64,000 nt of DNA from Bog-473 sp963836605. GTDB taxonomy: Bacteria > Actinomycetota > Acidimicrobiia > Acidimicrobiales > RAAP-2. The notes under the pieces were generated by a model. That model was given only the letters and a program-made list of their open reading frames with translations, was not told where the DNA came from and ran no database searches. How positions within the stretch are numbered: position 1 is the stretch's first letter; each line of letters starts with the position of its first letter. The position numbers were made by a program, and so were the translations under genes. Below are positions 15,760 through 23,732 of the stretch, one piece after another. The stretch is taken from positions 186,001-250,000 of the forward strand of contig CAWIKB010000008.1 of assembly GCA_963836605.1 (NCBI GenBank). The letters are read 5' to 3'.

Positions 15760-17462
15760 TCAGCCGCCGCCGAGCTGGACGGCCTTGACGATCAGCAGCA
15801 CCGCGCTGACGACCAGGTAGGCGCGCAGGGCCAGGATCCCCACCCGCAGCCCGGGGGACCACTTGACCGGTTTGAGGAGGGCCAGCGGCGGCATCCGCCA
15901 GGAGAGCTTCTCCACCTGGCTCATCGTCGGGGCCGGCGCGGTGGGGGCCCTCCGGCCGCGGCGGCGGAGGACCTGCAGGACGAGCACGACGACGAGGCCG
16001 CCGGCGGCCAGGGCGATGGCCAGGTAGATGAAGACGCTCACCACGTCGATGTGGGGGAACAGCGTGGTGGCCATCAGGGTGCCGGAGAGGATGAGCAGGA
16101 TCCCGATGATGAGGGCCGAGACGCGCGTTCAGCCACTTCGGGTTGACCCAAGGACCGAGGACTTCGCGGTCGTTGCATAACAGCAGGAGGAACACGGCGG
16201 CGGAGGGGAGCAGGAGACCGGCCAGGGCCTGCACCGCCGTGGTGATCAGGCCCAGGGGTGCCTTGGGGATGAGCACGATGGAAGCGGCCACCACCACCAT
16301 GGCCGTGTAGCTCAGGTAGAACTGCTTGGCGTCCTTGAAGCCGCGGTGCAGGGAATGGCGGATCCCGAAGACGTCGCCGAAGGCGTAGCTGGTGGACAGG
16401 GTCACCGCGGCCGCCCCGAGGATGCTGGCATCGAAGAGGAGGATGGCGAACAGGTCGCCCAGCACCTGGCTGTGGTGGGCCAGCAGGTGGGCCACGCCGG
16501 CGGCGTTGGTGAACTTGCCGACCTGGTCGGTGCCCTGGGCGGCGTAGTTGCCGGTCACCATGATGCAGGCGGCCCCGATGACCACCACGAGCGATCCGAT
16601 GACGGTGTCGGCCCGCTCGTAGCTGATGAACCGGGGAGTGATCCGTTTGTCGACGATGTTGGACTGCTGGAAGAACAGCTGCCACGGGGCGACGGTGGTG
16701 CCGACGATGGCGATGATGAGCAGCACCGCCGCCGAGGAGGCGCCCCCGCTAGATGCCGGGCACCACGAAGTTGTTGGCGATGGTGCCCCAATGGGGATCG
16801 GACAGGAAGAACATCGGGATCTGGACCAGGCTGATGGCGATGAAGACGAACATGGCCCGCTCCCAGTGCTGGAAGCTCCCCGAGGCCATGATGGCCACCA
16901 GGGCCACCGCCGCGGTGGGGACGGCGATGTACTCCGAGACCCCCGCGTAGGAGGCGGCGAGCGACATCCCGATGAACTCGGTGACGATGGTCAGGAAGTT
17001 GAGGACGAAGAGGTCGCCGACGCTGAACCAGCCCCACCCCCTCCCGAACCGCTCGTTGATCAGCCGGGCGTGGCCGACGCCGGTGACCGCGCCGAGACGC
17101 ACCACCATCTCCTGATTGACGATCAGGACGGGGATGAGCAGCAGGAGGGTCCACAGCAGGCTGGTGTGGTAGTTCTGCCCCGCCTGGGCGTAGGTGGACA
17201 CCCCGCCGGCGTCGTTGTCGCCGACCATGACGATGATGCCCGGTCCGACGATGGCGGCGAACGTGAGCAGCCGCTGCCTCCAGCTGTGACGCTCGCCGAT
17301 GTCGCCGACGCTGACCCGGCCGAAGGCGCCTTCGATGTCGCCCAGGTGGGCCTCGTCGAGCACGGCGGTGGCGGGTGCCTGGAGTTGGTTGCCCGGCGTG
17401 TCGTCGGGGCGTGACGAGTCGTCCGCCCCGGGGGAACCCGTGGCGGTTGGACGTTCCGTCAT
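15760..17462 (-). pseudogene. Nramp-related divalent metal transporter, two frameshifts
   Basis: Three consecutive frames together encode one Nramp-like protein of about 565 residues. Part 1 (17462-16749) starts MTERPTATGSP, has the TM1 motif GDNDAGGVSTYAQ instead of the canonical DPGN, and stops at FVVPGI. Part 2 (about 16745-16130) carries TM6 GTTVAPWQLFFQQS, where canonical Nramps have VMPHN. Part 3 (about 16130-15760) has the last segments (ALIIGILLILSGT, VVSVFIYLAIALAAGGLVV). Each junction needs one base skipped. The ATG is 2 bases after the TAA of the PRC/MgtE_N/CBS gene. The altered TM1 and TM6 residues resemble Nramp-related Mg2+ transporters; see the finding. Confidence 0.8.
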
Positions 17463-17464
17463 GG

Positions 17465-18751
17465 TTACCCCTGGTGCTCCGGGTATCTACTGTCGGTGTT
17501 CGATCCCGAGTCGGCATGGGCCACTTCGGGATGGGCGGGAGGTTCTCGCCGCCGCCAGTCTTCGGGGATGGTCGCTTCGAGCACGTCGTCAACCGTGATC
17601 ACTCCCAGAAGCCGGTCGTCGGTGTCGACCACTGGAACGGTCATCAGGTTGTAGTCGGCCATGAGCAGGGTCACGTCGACGACGTCGGCATCTGCGGTGA
17701 CCCGTACGGGATCGGCGTCGTCGACCTCGGCGAGGCGCGCGCCGGGGTCGGCATGGAGCAGCCCGATTACGCTGACCGTTCCGGCCAGTCGGTTCTCCTG
17801 GTCAACGACATGGACGGTGACGAGCGCTTCCTCCTGGATGTTCTCGGCGAGTCGCACCCGGCGCAACGCTTCTTCGACGCTGGCATCGGCGGGAGCGGTG
17901 AGAAAGTCGACGCCCATGATGCCCCCGGCGCTGGAGGCGTTGAACCCGAGCAGGGTCAACACCTTGGTGCGGATGCCGGCCGGCAGGAGGTCGAGGATCT
18001 TCTGTCGACGGGCCTGGGGCAATTCGGCGACCGCGTCCGCGGCGTCGTCGGCCCGCATGTGCGTGATGACGTCTGCCACCTCGGCGTCGGTCTTGTCCTC
18101 GAAGAGCCGGGTGGCGAGGTCAGGGTCGAGCTCCTCGAACACGTCAGCCTCCAGCTCGGGGTCGCCGTGGACCACCTCGAGGATCTCCTCACCTTCGGTG
18201 CGGGACGCGTCCTCGATGAGATCGGCGATCTGAGCCGGTTTCAGTCGCACCACTCGGCCAAACCCGGCGCGCGCCCGAACGCTCGGGGTGTGGCCGATGA
18301 GGGGCTCGAAGGCCTTCCAGTCCTGACAGGGTTGCCCGGCGGTGGACTTGATCAGGCCGAACAGCCGAGCCGGACGACGCGTGTCGAGGCACGACAAGGT
18401 CCAACCTTCGGCCGTCGCTTTCAGCTCGACGTCCCAGGCCCGCACCAATTCCGCTTCGGCCACGTCGATCAGGCGGTGCCCCAGGATGTCCTCCCGCAGC
18501 AGGACCTCACCCTCGCGGCGCTCGAAGGCCCGGACGTCCACCTTGGGCTTGGCCAGGGAGACGCGCTCCTCGCTCATCTCGGAGATCCGGTTCACCGCGA
18601 CGAACAGCCGGCGCCCGCCGACTTTGGCCACCACGCCGATCACCACCGGATAGTCATCCCCGCGGAGGCGAACGATGACGTCGTCCACCTTTCCGACACC
18701 CTCACCGGTCGGGGAGAGCAGTTGACGACCCAGCAGCCTGGACAGATGCAC
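17465..18751 (-). CDS. Soluble PRC-barrel / MgtE N-domain / CBS-pair protein
   Basis: 428 residues, no membrane segment. Order: a PRC-barrel-like region about 1-70 (LSRLLGRQLLSPTGEGVGKV), a second one about 75-150 (ILGHRLIDVAEAELVRAWDV), an MgtE intracellular N-domain about 190-290 (FEELDPDLATRLFEDK, AADAVAELPQARRQKIL) and a CBS pair about 295-405 (TVHVVDQENRLAGTVSVIGL, TVPVVDTDDRLLGVITVDD). In MgtE these last two domains sense Mg2+ and gate the channel; here the channel is absent. The next gene is an Nramp-like transporter 2 bases away, so it probably controls that transporter. The GTG at 18751 follows TACACT by 6 bases (leaderless). Confidence 0.85.
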   Translation of the reverse strand: MHLSRLLGRQLLSPTGEGVGKVDDVIVRLRGDDYPVVIGVVAKVGGRRLFVAVNRISEMSEERVSLAKPKVDVRAFERREGEVLLREDILGHRLIDVAEAELVRAWDVELKATAEGWTLSCLDTRRPARLFGLIKSTAGQPCQDWKAFEPLIGHTPSVRARAGFGRVVRLKPAQIADLIEDASRTEGEEILEVVHGDPELEADVFEELDPDLATRLFEDKTDAEVADVITHMRADDAADAVAELPQARRQKILDLLPAGIRTKVLTLLGFNASSAGGIMGVDFLTAPADASVEEALRRVRLAENIQEEALVTVHVVDQENRLAGTVSVIGLLHADPGARLAEVDDADPVRVTADADVVDVTLLMADYNLMTVPVVDTDDRLLGVITVDDVLEATIPEDWRRREPPAHPEVAHADSGSNTDSRYPEHQG

Positions 18752-18757
18752 CTCCGC

Positions 18758-18763
18758 AGTGTA
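18758..18763 (-). promoter_or_regulatory. -10 hexamer of the PRC/MgtE_N-Nramp operon
   Basis: On the minus strand TACACT is followed by six bases and the GTG at 18751. No Shine-Dalgarno separates them. This supports a leaderless transcript and decides the start. Confidence 0.45.
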
Positions 18764-18865
18764 GGAGTTCGAGCTGATGGCGACGGTGAGGATGGTGACG
18801 GCGGCGCGAACTCTTCGAGGCCGGGACAGCTTCCGGTTCTCGATCCGCTGTGGCCTGGCGTGGGG

Positions 18866-18898
18866 CCGTTCCGAGACCGTTCCGAGACCGTTCCGGGG
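18866..18898. repeat. Three 11-bp direct repeats in a divergent promoter region
   Basis: CCGTTCCGAGA occurs twice exactly (18866-18876, 18877-18887) and a third time as CCGTTCCGGGG (18888-18898). The 11-bp period puts the copies on one face of the helix. They lie in the 252-bp region between the divergent PRC/MgtE_N gene (start 18751) and the GT4 gene (start about 19004). They look like protein-binding iterons. Confidence 0.65.
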
Positions 18899-19003
18899 AC
18901 GTGCCGACGCCGTTTCCTGGGGCACGAAGAAGGCCACCGTTTGCGCCGAACCAGGGGGTTCGGGGAGGCTGTGGGGCCATGGCAGGACGCTTCGGAACAC
19001 CTT

Positions 19004-20419
19004 GTGCCTAAAACGCCCCGCCAGAAGTGGATCGAGACCAAGGCATCGTGGGAGCGCTCGGCTCACGTCGTGCTGCCACCGACCATCCCCGCTGCACCCC
19101 CTCAACCAGGTGGTTTGCGGGTCGCATTCCTCGTTTACCGGGGCAACCCACGTTGTGGTGGGCAGGGTGTCTACACCCGGCACCTCACCCGCGAGCTGGT
19201 CGCCCTGGGTCACTCGGTCGAGGTCTTCGCCGGGCCGCCCTGGCCCGAGCTCGACCCCGGCATCGGCTTCACCCCCGTTCCGGGTCTGGACCTCTACCGC
19301 GACCCCGATCCGTTCCGCATACCGCATCCGCGGGAGTTCACCAGCCGCCAGGACTGGATGGAGTTCGGCATCATGTGTACCGCCGGCTTCGGCGAGCCCC
19401 TGGCCTATGCCGAGCGGGCCCGGATCCTCTTGGCCGAGCGGCGCGGCGACTTTGACGTGGTGCACGACAACCAGTGTCTCGGCACCGGCATGCTGGGCAT
19501 GGTCGAGGATGGTTGGCCGCTGCTCACGACCCTGCACCATCCGATCACAGTGGACCGCCAGCTTGCCCTCTCGCACACGACGAACCCGTGGCAGCGCTTC
19601 ACGACCCAACGCTGGTTCGGATTCCTCGGCATGCAGGTCCGGGTGGCCCGCGCCCTTCCCGCCGTCGTCACGGTGTCGCAGTCCTCGCGCCGGGACATCA
19701 TCTCCCAGATGCAGGTGCGCCCCGAACGGATGACGGTGGTCCCCGTGGGGGTCGATCACACCGTCTTCCGGCCGCACGAGGGCGTCACACCCAAAGCCGG
19801 TCGGATCATGGTCACCTCGTCGAGCGATGTCCCGATGAAGGGGTTGGTGCCCCTGCTCGAGGCCGTGGCCAAGCTGCGTACCGAGCGCGAGGTGGAGCTG
19901 ACGGTCATAGGTCGTCCCCGAGAAGGCGGGCGCGTCGACAAGGCGATCAACCGACTCGGTCTGGCCGACATCGTGCAGTGCGTGAGCGGGATCAGCGACG
20001 ACGCGTTGGCGCGGCTCTACGGCGAAGCCGAAGTGGCGGTGGTGCCGTCCCTCTACGAGGGGTTCTCCCTGCCCGCCATCGAGGCCATGTCCTGTGGGGT
20101 GGCCGTGGTCGCCACCACCGGGGGCGCGCTGCCTGAAGTCGTCGGTACGCACGGTGAGACGGGTTTGCTGGTCACCCCCGACGATCCGAGCGCGCTGGCT
20201 GCAGGCATTGCCCGCCTGCTCGACGATCCCCAACTCAGGGCCACCCTGGGTGCCGCCGGTCGCGAGCGGGTCATCAGCCGGTTCACGTGGGGCGTGACGG
20301 CGGCGGGCACGGCGGCGTGCTACCGGGCCCTGCTGGAAGGAAAGCCGCTTCCGGGTGCGCCGTTGGTTTCAGGGGCGGGCGACGGAGGGGACGAATCAGT
20401 GAAGGAAGCGACATGTTGA
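19004..20419 (+). CDS. GT4-family glycosyltransferase
   Basis: 471 residues from the GTG at 19004. GT-B fold retaining glycosyltransferase: RVAFLVYRGNPRCGGQGVY at the start of the N-terminal Rossmann domain (about residue 38), VVTVSQSSRRDI at the hinge, VVPVGVDHTVFRP opening the C-terminal domain, and PSLYEGFSLPAIEAMSCG with the donor-binding E-x7-E near residue 350. GTG 19070 would also give a complete fold; the upstream open frame is antisense to the PRC/MgtE_N gene. Its end overlaps the methyltransferase by 7 bases. Acceptor and sugar are unknown. Confidence 0.85.
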   Translation: MPKTPRQKWIETKASWERSAHVVLPPTIPAAPPQPGGLRVAFLVYRGNPRCGGQGVYTRHLTRELVALGHSVEVFAGPPWPELDPGIGFTPVPGLDLYRDPDPFRIPHPREFTSRQDWMEFGIMCTAGFGEPLAYAERARILLAERRGDFDVVHDNQCLGTGMLGMVEDGWPLLTTLHHPITVDRQLALSHTTNPWQRFTTQRWFGFLGMQVRVARALPAVVTVSQSSRRDIISQMQVRPERMTVVPVGVDHTVFRPHEGVTPKAGRIMVTSSSDVPMKGLVPLLEAVAKLRTEREVELTVIGRPREGGRVDKAINRLGLADIVQCVSGISDDALARLYGEAEVAVVPSLYEGFSLPAIEAMSCGVAVVATTGGALPEVVGTHGETGLLVTPDDPSALAAGIARLLDDPQLRATLGAAGRERVISRFTWGVTAAGTAACYRALLEGKPLPGAPLVSGAGDGGDESVKEATC

Positions 20420-21222
20420 CGGTTGACTACGACAAGCTCGGCGTCCTCGCGGGCGACCACGTGCTCGATCTCGGGTGCGGATTCGGGCGCCACGCCTTCG
20501 AAGCGGCTCGGCGGGGGGCCTCGGTGGTCGCTCTCGACGCCGGTCCGGAAGAAGTGGCCCAGGTGCGGGGCACGTTCGCCGCCATGATCGAAGCGGGGGA
20601 GCTGGCGCCCGATCATCCGGCCACGGCGGTCCAGGGCGACGCCCTGTCCCTTCCCTTCCCCGACGGCACCTTCGATCGGGTGATCGCTTCGGAGGTTCTC
20701 GAACACATTCCCGACGATGTGGCGGCCATGCGGGAACTGACCCGCGTCCTGCGCCCCGGGGGCACCATGGCGGTGACCGTGCCGCGTTGTGGGCCCGAGG
20801 CCGTCAATTGGGCATTGTCCGACGAGTACCACGACACACCGGGTGGACACGTGCGCATCTATCGACGCTCGACCCTCGAAAGGCGACTGGCCTCGACCGG
20901 TCTCGAGCCCGTCGGCTTCCATCACGCGCACGGCCTCCATTCGCCCTACTGGTGGTTGCGGTGCCTGGTCGGCCCCAGCAATGACGCCAATCCGGCGGTG
21001 GCGGCGTACCACAGGATCCTGGTGTGGGACATCGTCAAGGGTCCCTTCGTGACCCGTACGGCCGATCGCGTCCTGAGTCCGCTGATCGGCAAGAGCCTCG
21101 TGCTCTATCTCAGCAAGCCCCCACACAGAGTGGCCGGGTTCCCCGACGCCAAGCCCACGGCGCCCCGCGGCGTGCCGGGACGACGTGGCCCGACGACTCC
21201 GAAGCAAGGAGCAGCAGCATGA
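20413..21222 (+). CDS. Class I SAM-dependent methyltransferase (GT4 operon)
   Basis: 269 residues. Motif I is VLDLGCGFGRHAFEAARRG at about residue 18, the acidic end of beta2 is VVALDAGPEEV, motif II region is ASEVLEHIPDDVAAM and LRPGGTMAVTVP follows, as in Methyltransf_11 proteins. The C-terminal half (WWLRCLVGPSNDANPAVAAYH) is distinctive and not general. The ATG at 20413 follows AAGGA and overlaps the GT4 gene; its TGA overlaps the ATG of the toroid gene (ATGA). Tight coupling suggests it modifies the product of the glycosyltransferase. Confidence 0.88.
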   Translation: MLTVDYDKLGVLAGDHVLDLGCGFGRHAFEAARRGASVVALDAGPEEVAQVRGTFAAMIEAGELAPDHPATAVQGDALSLPFPDGTFDRVIASEVLEHIPDDVAAMRELTRVLRPGGTMAVTVPRCGPEAVNWALSDEYHDTPGGHVRIYRRSTLERRLASTGLEPVGFHHAHGLHSPYWWLRCLVGPSNDANPAVAAYHRILVWDIVKGPFVTRTADRVLSPLIGKSLVLYLSKPPHRVAGFPDAKPTAPRGVPGRRGPTTPKQGAAA

Positions 21223-22331
21223 CGACCGAAGATGTCCGCTCTCACGAGATCACCGTGCCCGAGGTGCCGGGCGTACTCTCCGCGTCGGACGTGTTGGCCA
21301 CGGCCAGTGCCATCGCCGACCTCCAGCAACCCGATGGCATGATCCCGTGGTTCCGCGGTGGGCACTGCGACCCGTGGAACCACGTGGAGGGGGCGATGGC
21401 CCTCTCAGTGTGCGGCCTGGTCGACGAAGCCGTGCGCGCCTACCGCTGGTTGGTCGATCGGCAACTCCCCGACGGCAGCTGGTTCAACTACTACCAGGGG
21501 ACGGGGGTCAAGGATCAGCGGCTCGATACCAACGTCTGCGCCTATCTGGCCGCCGGCGCCTGGCATCACCACCTGATCACCGGTGACGTCGAGTTCCTCG
21601 GTGAGCTGTGGCCCACCATTGAGCGAGGCATCGACTTCATCCTGCGGTGGCAACAGCCGGACGGGTCGGTGCGCTGGTCGCTCGATTCCGCCGGACGCCC
21701 CGAACGGTACGCGCTGCTGACCGGCTCGTCGTCGATCTACCACTCGCTCCGCTGCGCCGTGGCCGTTGCGGAGTGCCTGGCCCGGGACCGCCCGGACTGG
21801 GAGTTGGCGGCCGGCCGCCTGGGTCACGCGGTGGCCCACCACCCCGCAGCGTTCGCCCCCAAGGTGGAGTTCGCCATGGACTGGTACTACCCCATGCTCT
21901 CGGGAGCCCTCGAAGGCGAGGCCGGCCGACAGCGGCTGGCCGAGGGATGGTCGGCCTTCGTGATGGAGGGGCTGGGGGTGCGCTGCGTCTCGACGGGAGA
22001 TTGGGTCACGGCGGCGGAGACGGCGGAATGCGTGCTGGCCCTCGATGCGCTGGGCATGGATCGCCACGCCCGGGACCTCTTCGTGGCCGGCCAGAACCTG
22101 CGCCTTCCCGACGGTTCCTACTGGACGGGCATGGTCTATCCCGACAACGTCACGTTCCCCGAGGCGGAGCGCACGACGTACACGTTTGCCGCCATGGTCC
22201 TGGCTGCCGACGCGCTCTCCAGTGCGACGCCCGCCGCCGGGCTCTTCCGCGGCGAGTGCCTGCCCGCGGCGCTCGATCTGGCCGAACCGCACTGCAGGGG
22301 CGAGGCGGCGAGGGGCTGCACCGCCGCCTGA
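21219..22331 (+). CDS. Alpha/alpha-toroid (prenyltransferase/squalene-cyclase-like) protein
   Basis: 370 residues, soluble, with repeated helix-hairpin units: QPDGMIPWFRGGHCDPWNH, LPDGSWFNYYQG, QPDGSVRWSLDS and LPDGSYWTGMVY. The four Q/LPDGS-type turns are those of an alpha/alpha barrel found in terpene cyclases, protein prenyltransferases and some glycoside hydrolases and lyases. The DxDD motif of squalene-hopene cyclases is not visible, so cyclisation is unlikely. AAGGAG precedes the ATG, which overlaps the methyltransferase stop. Being coupled to a glycosyltransferase and a methyltransferase favours a role on a glycan or glycolipid. I do not recognise a characterised orthologue. Confidence 0.75.
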   Translation: MTTEDVRSHEITVPEVPGVLSASDVLATASAIADLQQPDGMIPWFRGGHCDPWNHVEGAMALSVCGLVDEAVRAYRWLVDRQLPDGSWFNYYQGTGVKDQRLDTNVCAYLAAGAWHHHLITGDVEFLGELWPTIERGIDFILRWQQPDGSVRWSLDSAGRPERYALLTGSSSIYHSLRCAVAVAECLARDRPDWELAAGRLGHAVAHHPAAFAPKVEFAMDWYYPMLSGALEGEAGRQRLAEGWSAFVMEGLGVRCVSTGDWVTAAETAECVLALDALGMDRHARDLFVAGQNLRLPDGSYWTGMVYPDNVTFPEAERTTYTFAAMVLAADALSSATPAAGLFRGECLPAALDLAEPHCRGEAARGCTAA

Positions 22332-22346
22332 CCGTGGCCCCGGCAG

Positions 22347-23042
22347 TCACGGGGACGCCGGAGCGATGCGACGCAGGATCCGAAGGCTGCCGCAGTGGCC
22401 GTCCTCGACGAATTCGCCTGAGTCGAGTGCGGCGCAAAAGAGCTCGTAGGGCGGTCGTCCGCCGTCGGCGGGGTCGGGGAAGACGTCGTGAATGGCCAGC
22501 CAGCCTCCGGGGGCCACCTGCGGGGACCACCCTCGATAATCGGCCCACGCGGGTTCGGAGCCGTGACCACCGTCGATGAAACAGAAGTGCAGCGGTTGCC
22601 GCCACCGGGCCGCCGCCGTGGGCGAATCCCCCACCACCCCCACCACCGTGGACTCCAGGCCGGCCTGGCTGACGGCGCGCCGCCAGTGCAGCAGGGTGTC
22701 GATGTGACCCGTCCCGGGGTCCACCAGATCGGCTTCGTGGTGCTCCCAACCGGCCTGGTTCTCTTCGGACCCGCGATGGTGGTCGATGGAGAACAGCACG
22801 GCTCCGGTGGCCTCGGCCGCACCGGCGAGGTACAAGGTCGACTTCCCGCACCACGCGCCGATCTCGACAAAGGTTGGAGGCGCGGCGCCGGCCAACTGGG
22901 CCCGACCGGCCCGCAGGGCGGCCAGCATCAGTGCTTCGCCTTCGTCATCGGGCATGAAGCCTCGGGTCCGCCGCGCTGCGCCGACCACGGCGCGCAGGCG
23001 TTCGGTGCCCATGGCCACGTCAGAGGGCAGGGTGTCAGTCAT
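22347..23042 (-). CDS. Class I SAM methyltransferase, Methyltransf_24 type
   Basis: 231 residues. FVEIGAWCGKSTLYLAGAAE is motif I, LFSIDHHRGSEENQAGWEHH is the acidic loop with a histidine-rich metal-like patch, and CFIDGGHGSEPAWADYRGW and GGWLAIHDVFPDP complete the fold, as in the cephalosporin-hydroxylase-like or Mg-dependent small-molecule methyltransferases. The gene ends 15 bases from the convergent toroid gene, and its ATG overlaps the stop of the GDT1-family gene (ATGA). It belongs with the GT4 locus by position only. Confidence 0.8.
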   Translation of the reverse strand: MTDTLPSDVAMGTERLRAVVGAARRTRGFMPDDEGEALMLAALRAGRAQLAGAAPPTFVEIGAWCGKSTLYLAGAAEATGAVLFSIDHHRGSEENQAGWEHHEADLVDPGTGHIDTLLHWRRAVSQAGLESTVVGVVGDSPTAAARWRQPLHFCFIDGGHGSEPAWADYRGWSPQVAPGGWLAIHDVFPDPADGGRPPYELFCAALDSGEFVEDGHCGSLRILRRIAPASP

Positions 23043-23645
23043 CGGGCCACGAGATTGTAGAGGGTGACGGCGGCGAAACCCAAGAAGATGACGCCGCCGG
23101 CCATCCGGATCTTGGCGATGGGCAGGACGCGCAGGAGGGCCCGCCCGGCGAACGCGCCCAGGGCGGCGTCCGTAATGAAGGCCAGGGCCGCCCCGAGGCC
23201 CACCTCCAGGGGGGCGTGGTACTTGGCCACGAGGTTGATCGTCAGCAATTGGGTGATGTCGCCGAGCTCGCCGACCAGAATGACCCCGAACGCGGTCGCC
23301 GCCACCTTGAGCCCGGGCCTGGCGCCGTCCTCGGTGCGGCCCGGCCGCGGCCTCGGCCTCGCCCTGGTCCACCTCTTCCTTCTCGGGCACCAAGAGGAGG
23401 TAGAGGGCGCCACCGACGAAGAGCGCCGTCACGATGATCTCGAGAGCGGCGTGGGGCAACAGCAGCAACAGTTTTCCCGCCACCACAGCGAGGACCACGT
23501 GCACCAGGAAGGCGGCCGAGGCGCCGATCCACACGAAGAACGGATTCGAACGGCTCCCCATCACCAGGGTGGCGATCATCGACTTGTCGGGCAGCTCGCT
23601 GACCAGGATCACGATGAAGACGGTCGCCATCACCGTCAGATCCAT
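23039..23645 (-). pseudogene. GDT1/TMEM165-family cation transporter, frameshifted
   Basis: A six-helix membrane protein of the UPF0016 family, whose characterised members transport Mn2+ or Ca2+. The first half (23645 to about 23345) has the first family motif SELPDKSMIATLVMG and two more helices up to LFVGGALYLLLVPEKEE. The second half (about 23340 to 23039) is one frame ahead and has the second motif GELGDITQLLTINL. One extra base in GC-rich DNA near 23340, in the acidic linker, joins them. The ATG at 23645 follows AAGGA. Without the correction the first frame would run into the methyltransferase region and fuse to it. Confidence 0.8.
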
Positions 23646-23732
23646 TCGGGGTCCTTCGTTAGCTGATGCTCATCGAGAGCGTCATGGCGGAGGGCATCGA
23701 GTGATGGGCGGACGCAGCCGCCGCACGGTCTG

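Noticed and set aside
17375..19003. Upstream extension of the GT4 open frame by more than 500 codons
   Set aside because: It is antisense to the PRC/MgtE_N/CBS gene, and the GT-B fold starts only near 19100.
22332..22352. Terminator between the convergent toroid and methyltransferase genes (CCGTG/CACGG)
   Set aside because: Only a 5-bp stem with a 10-base loop; too weak to list.
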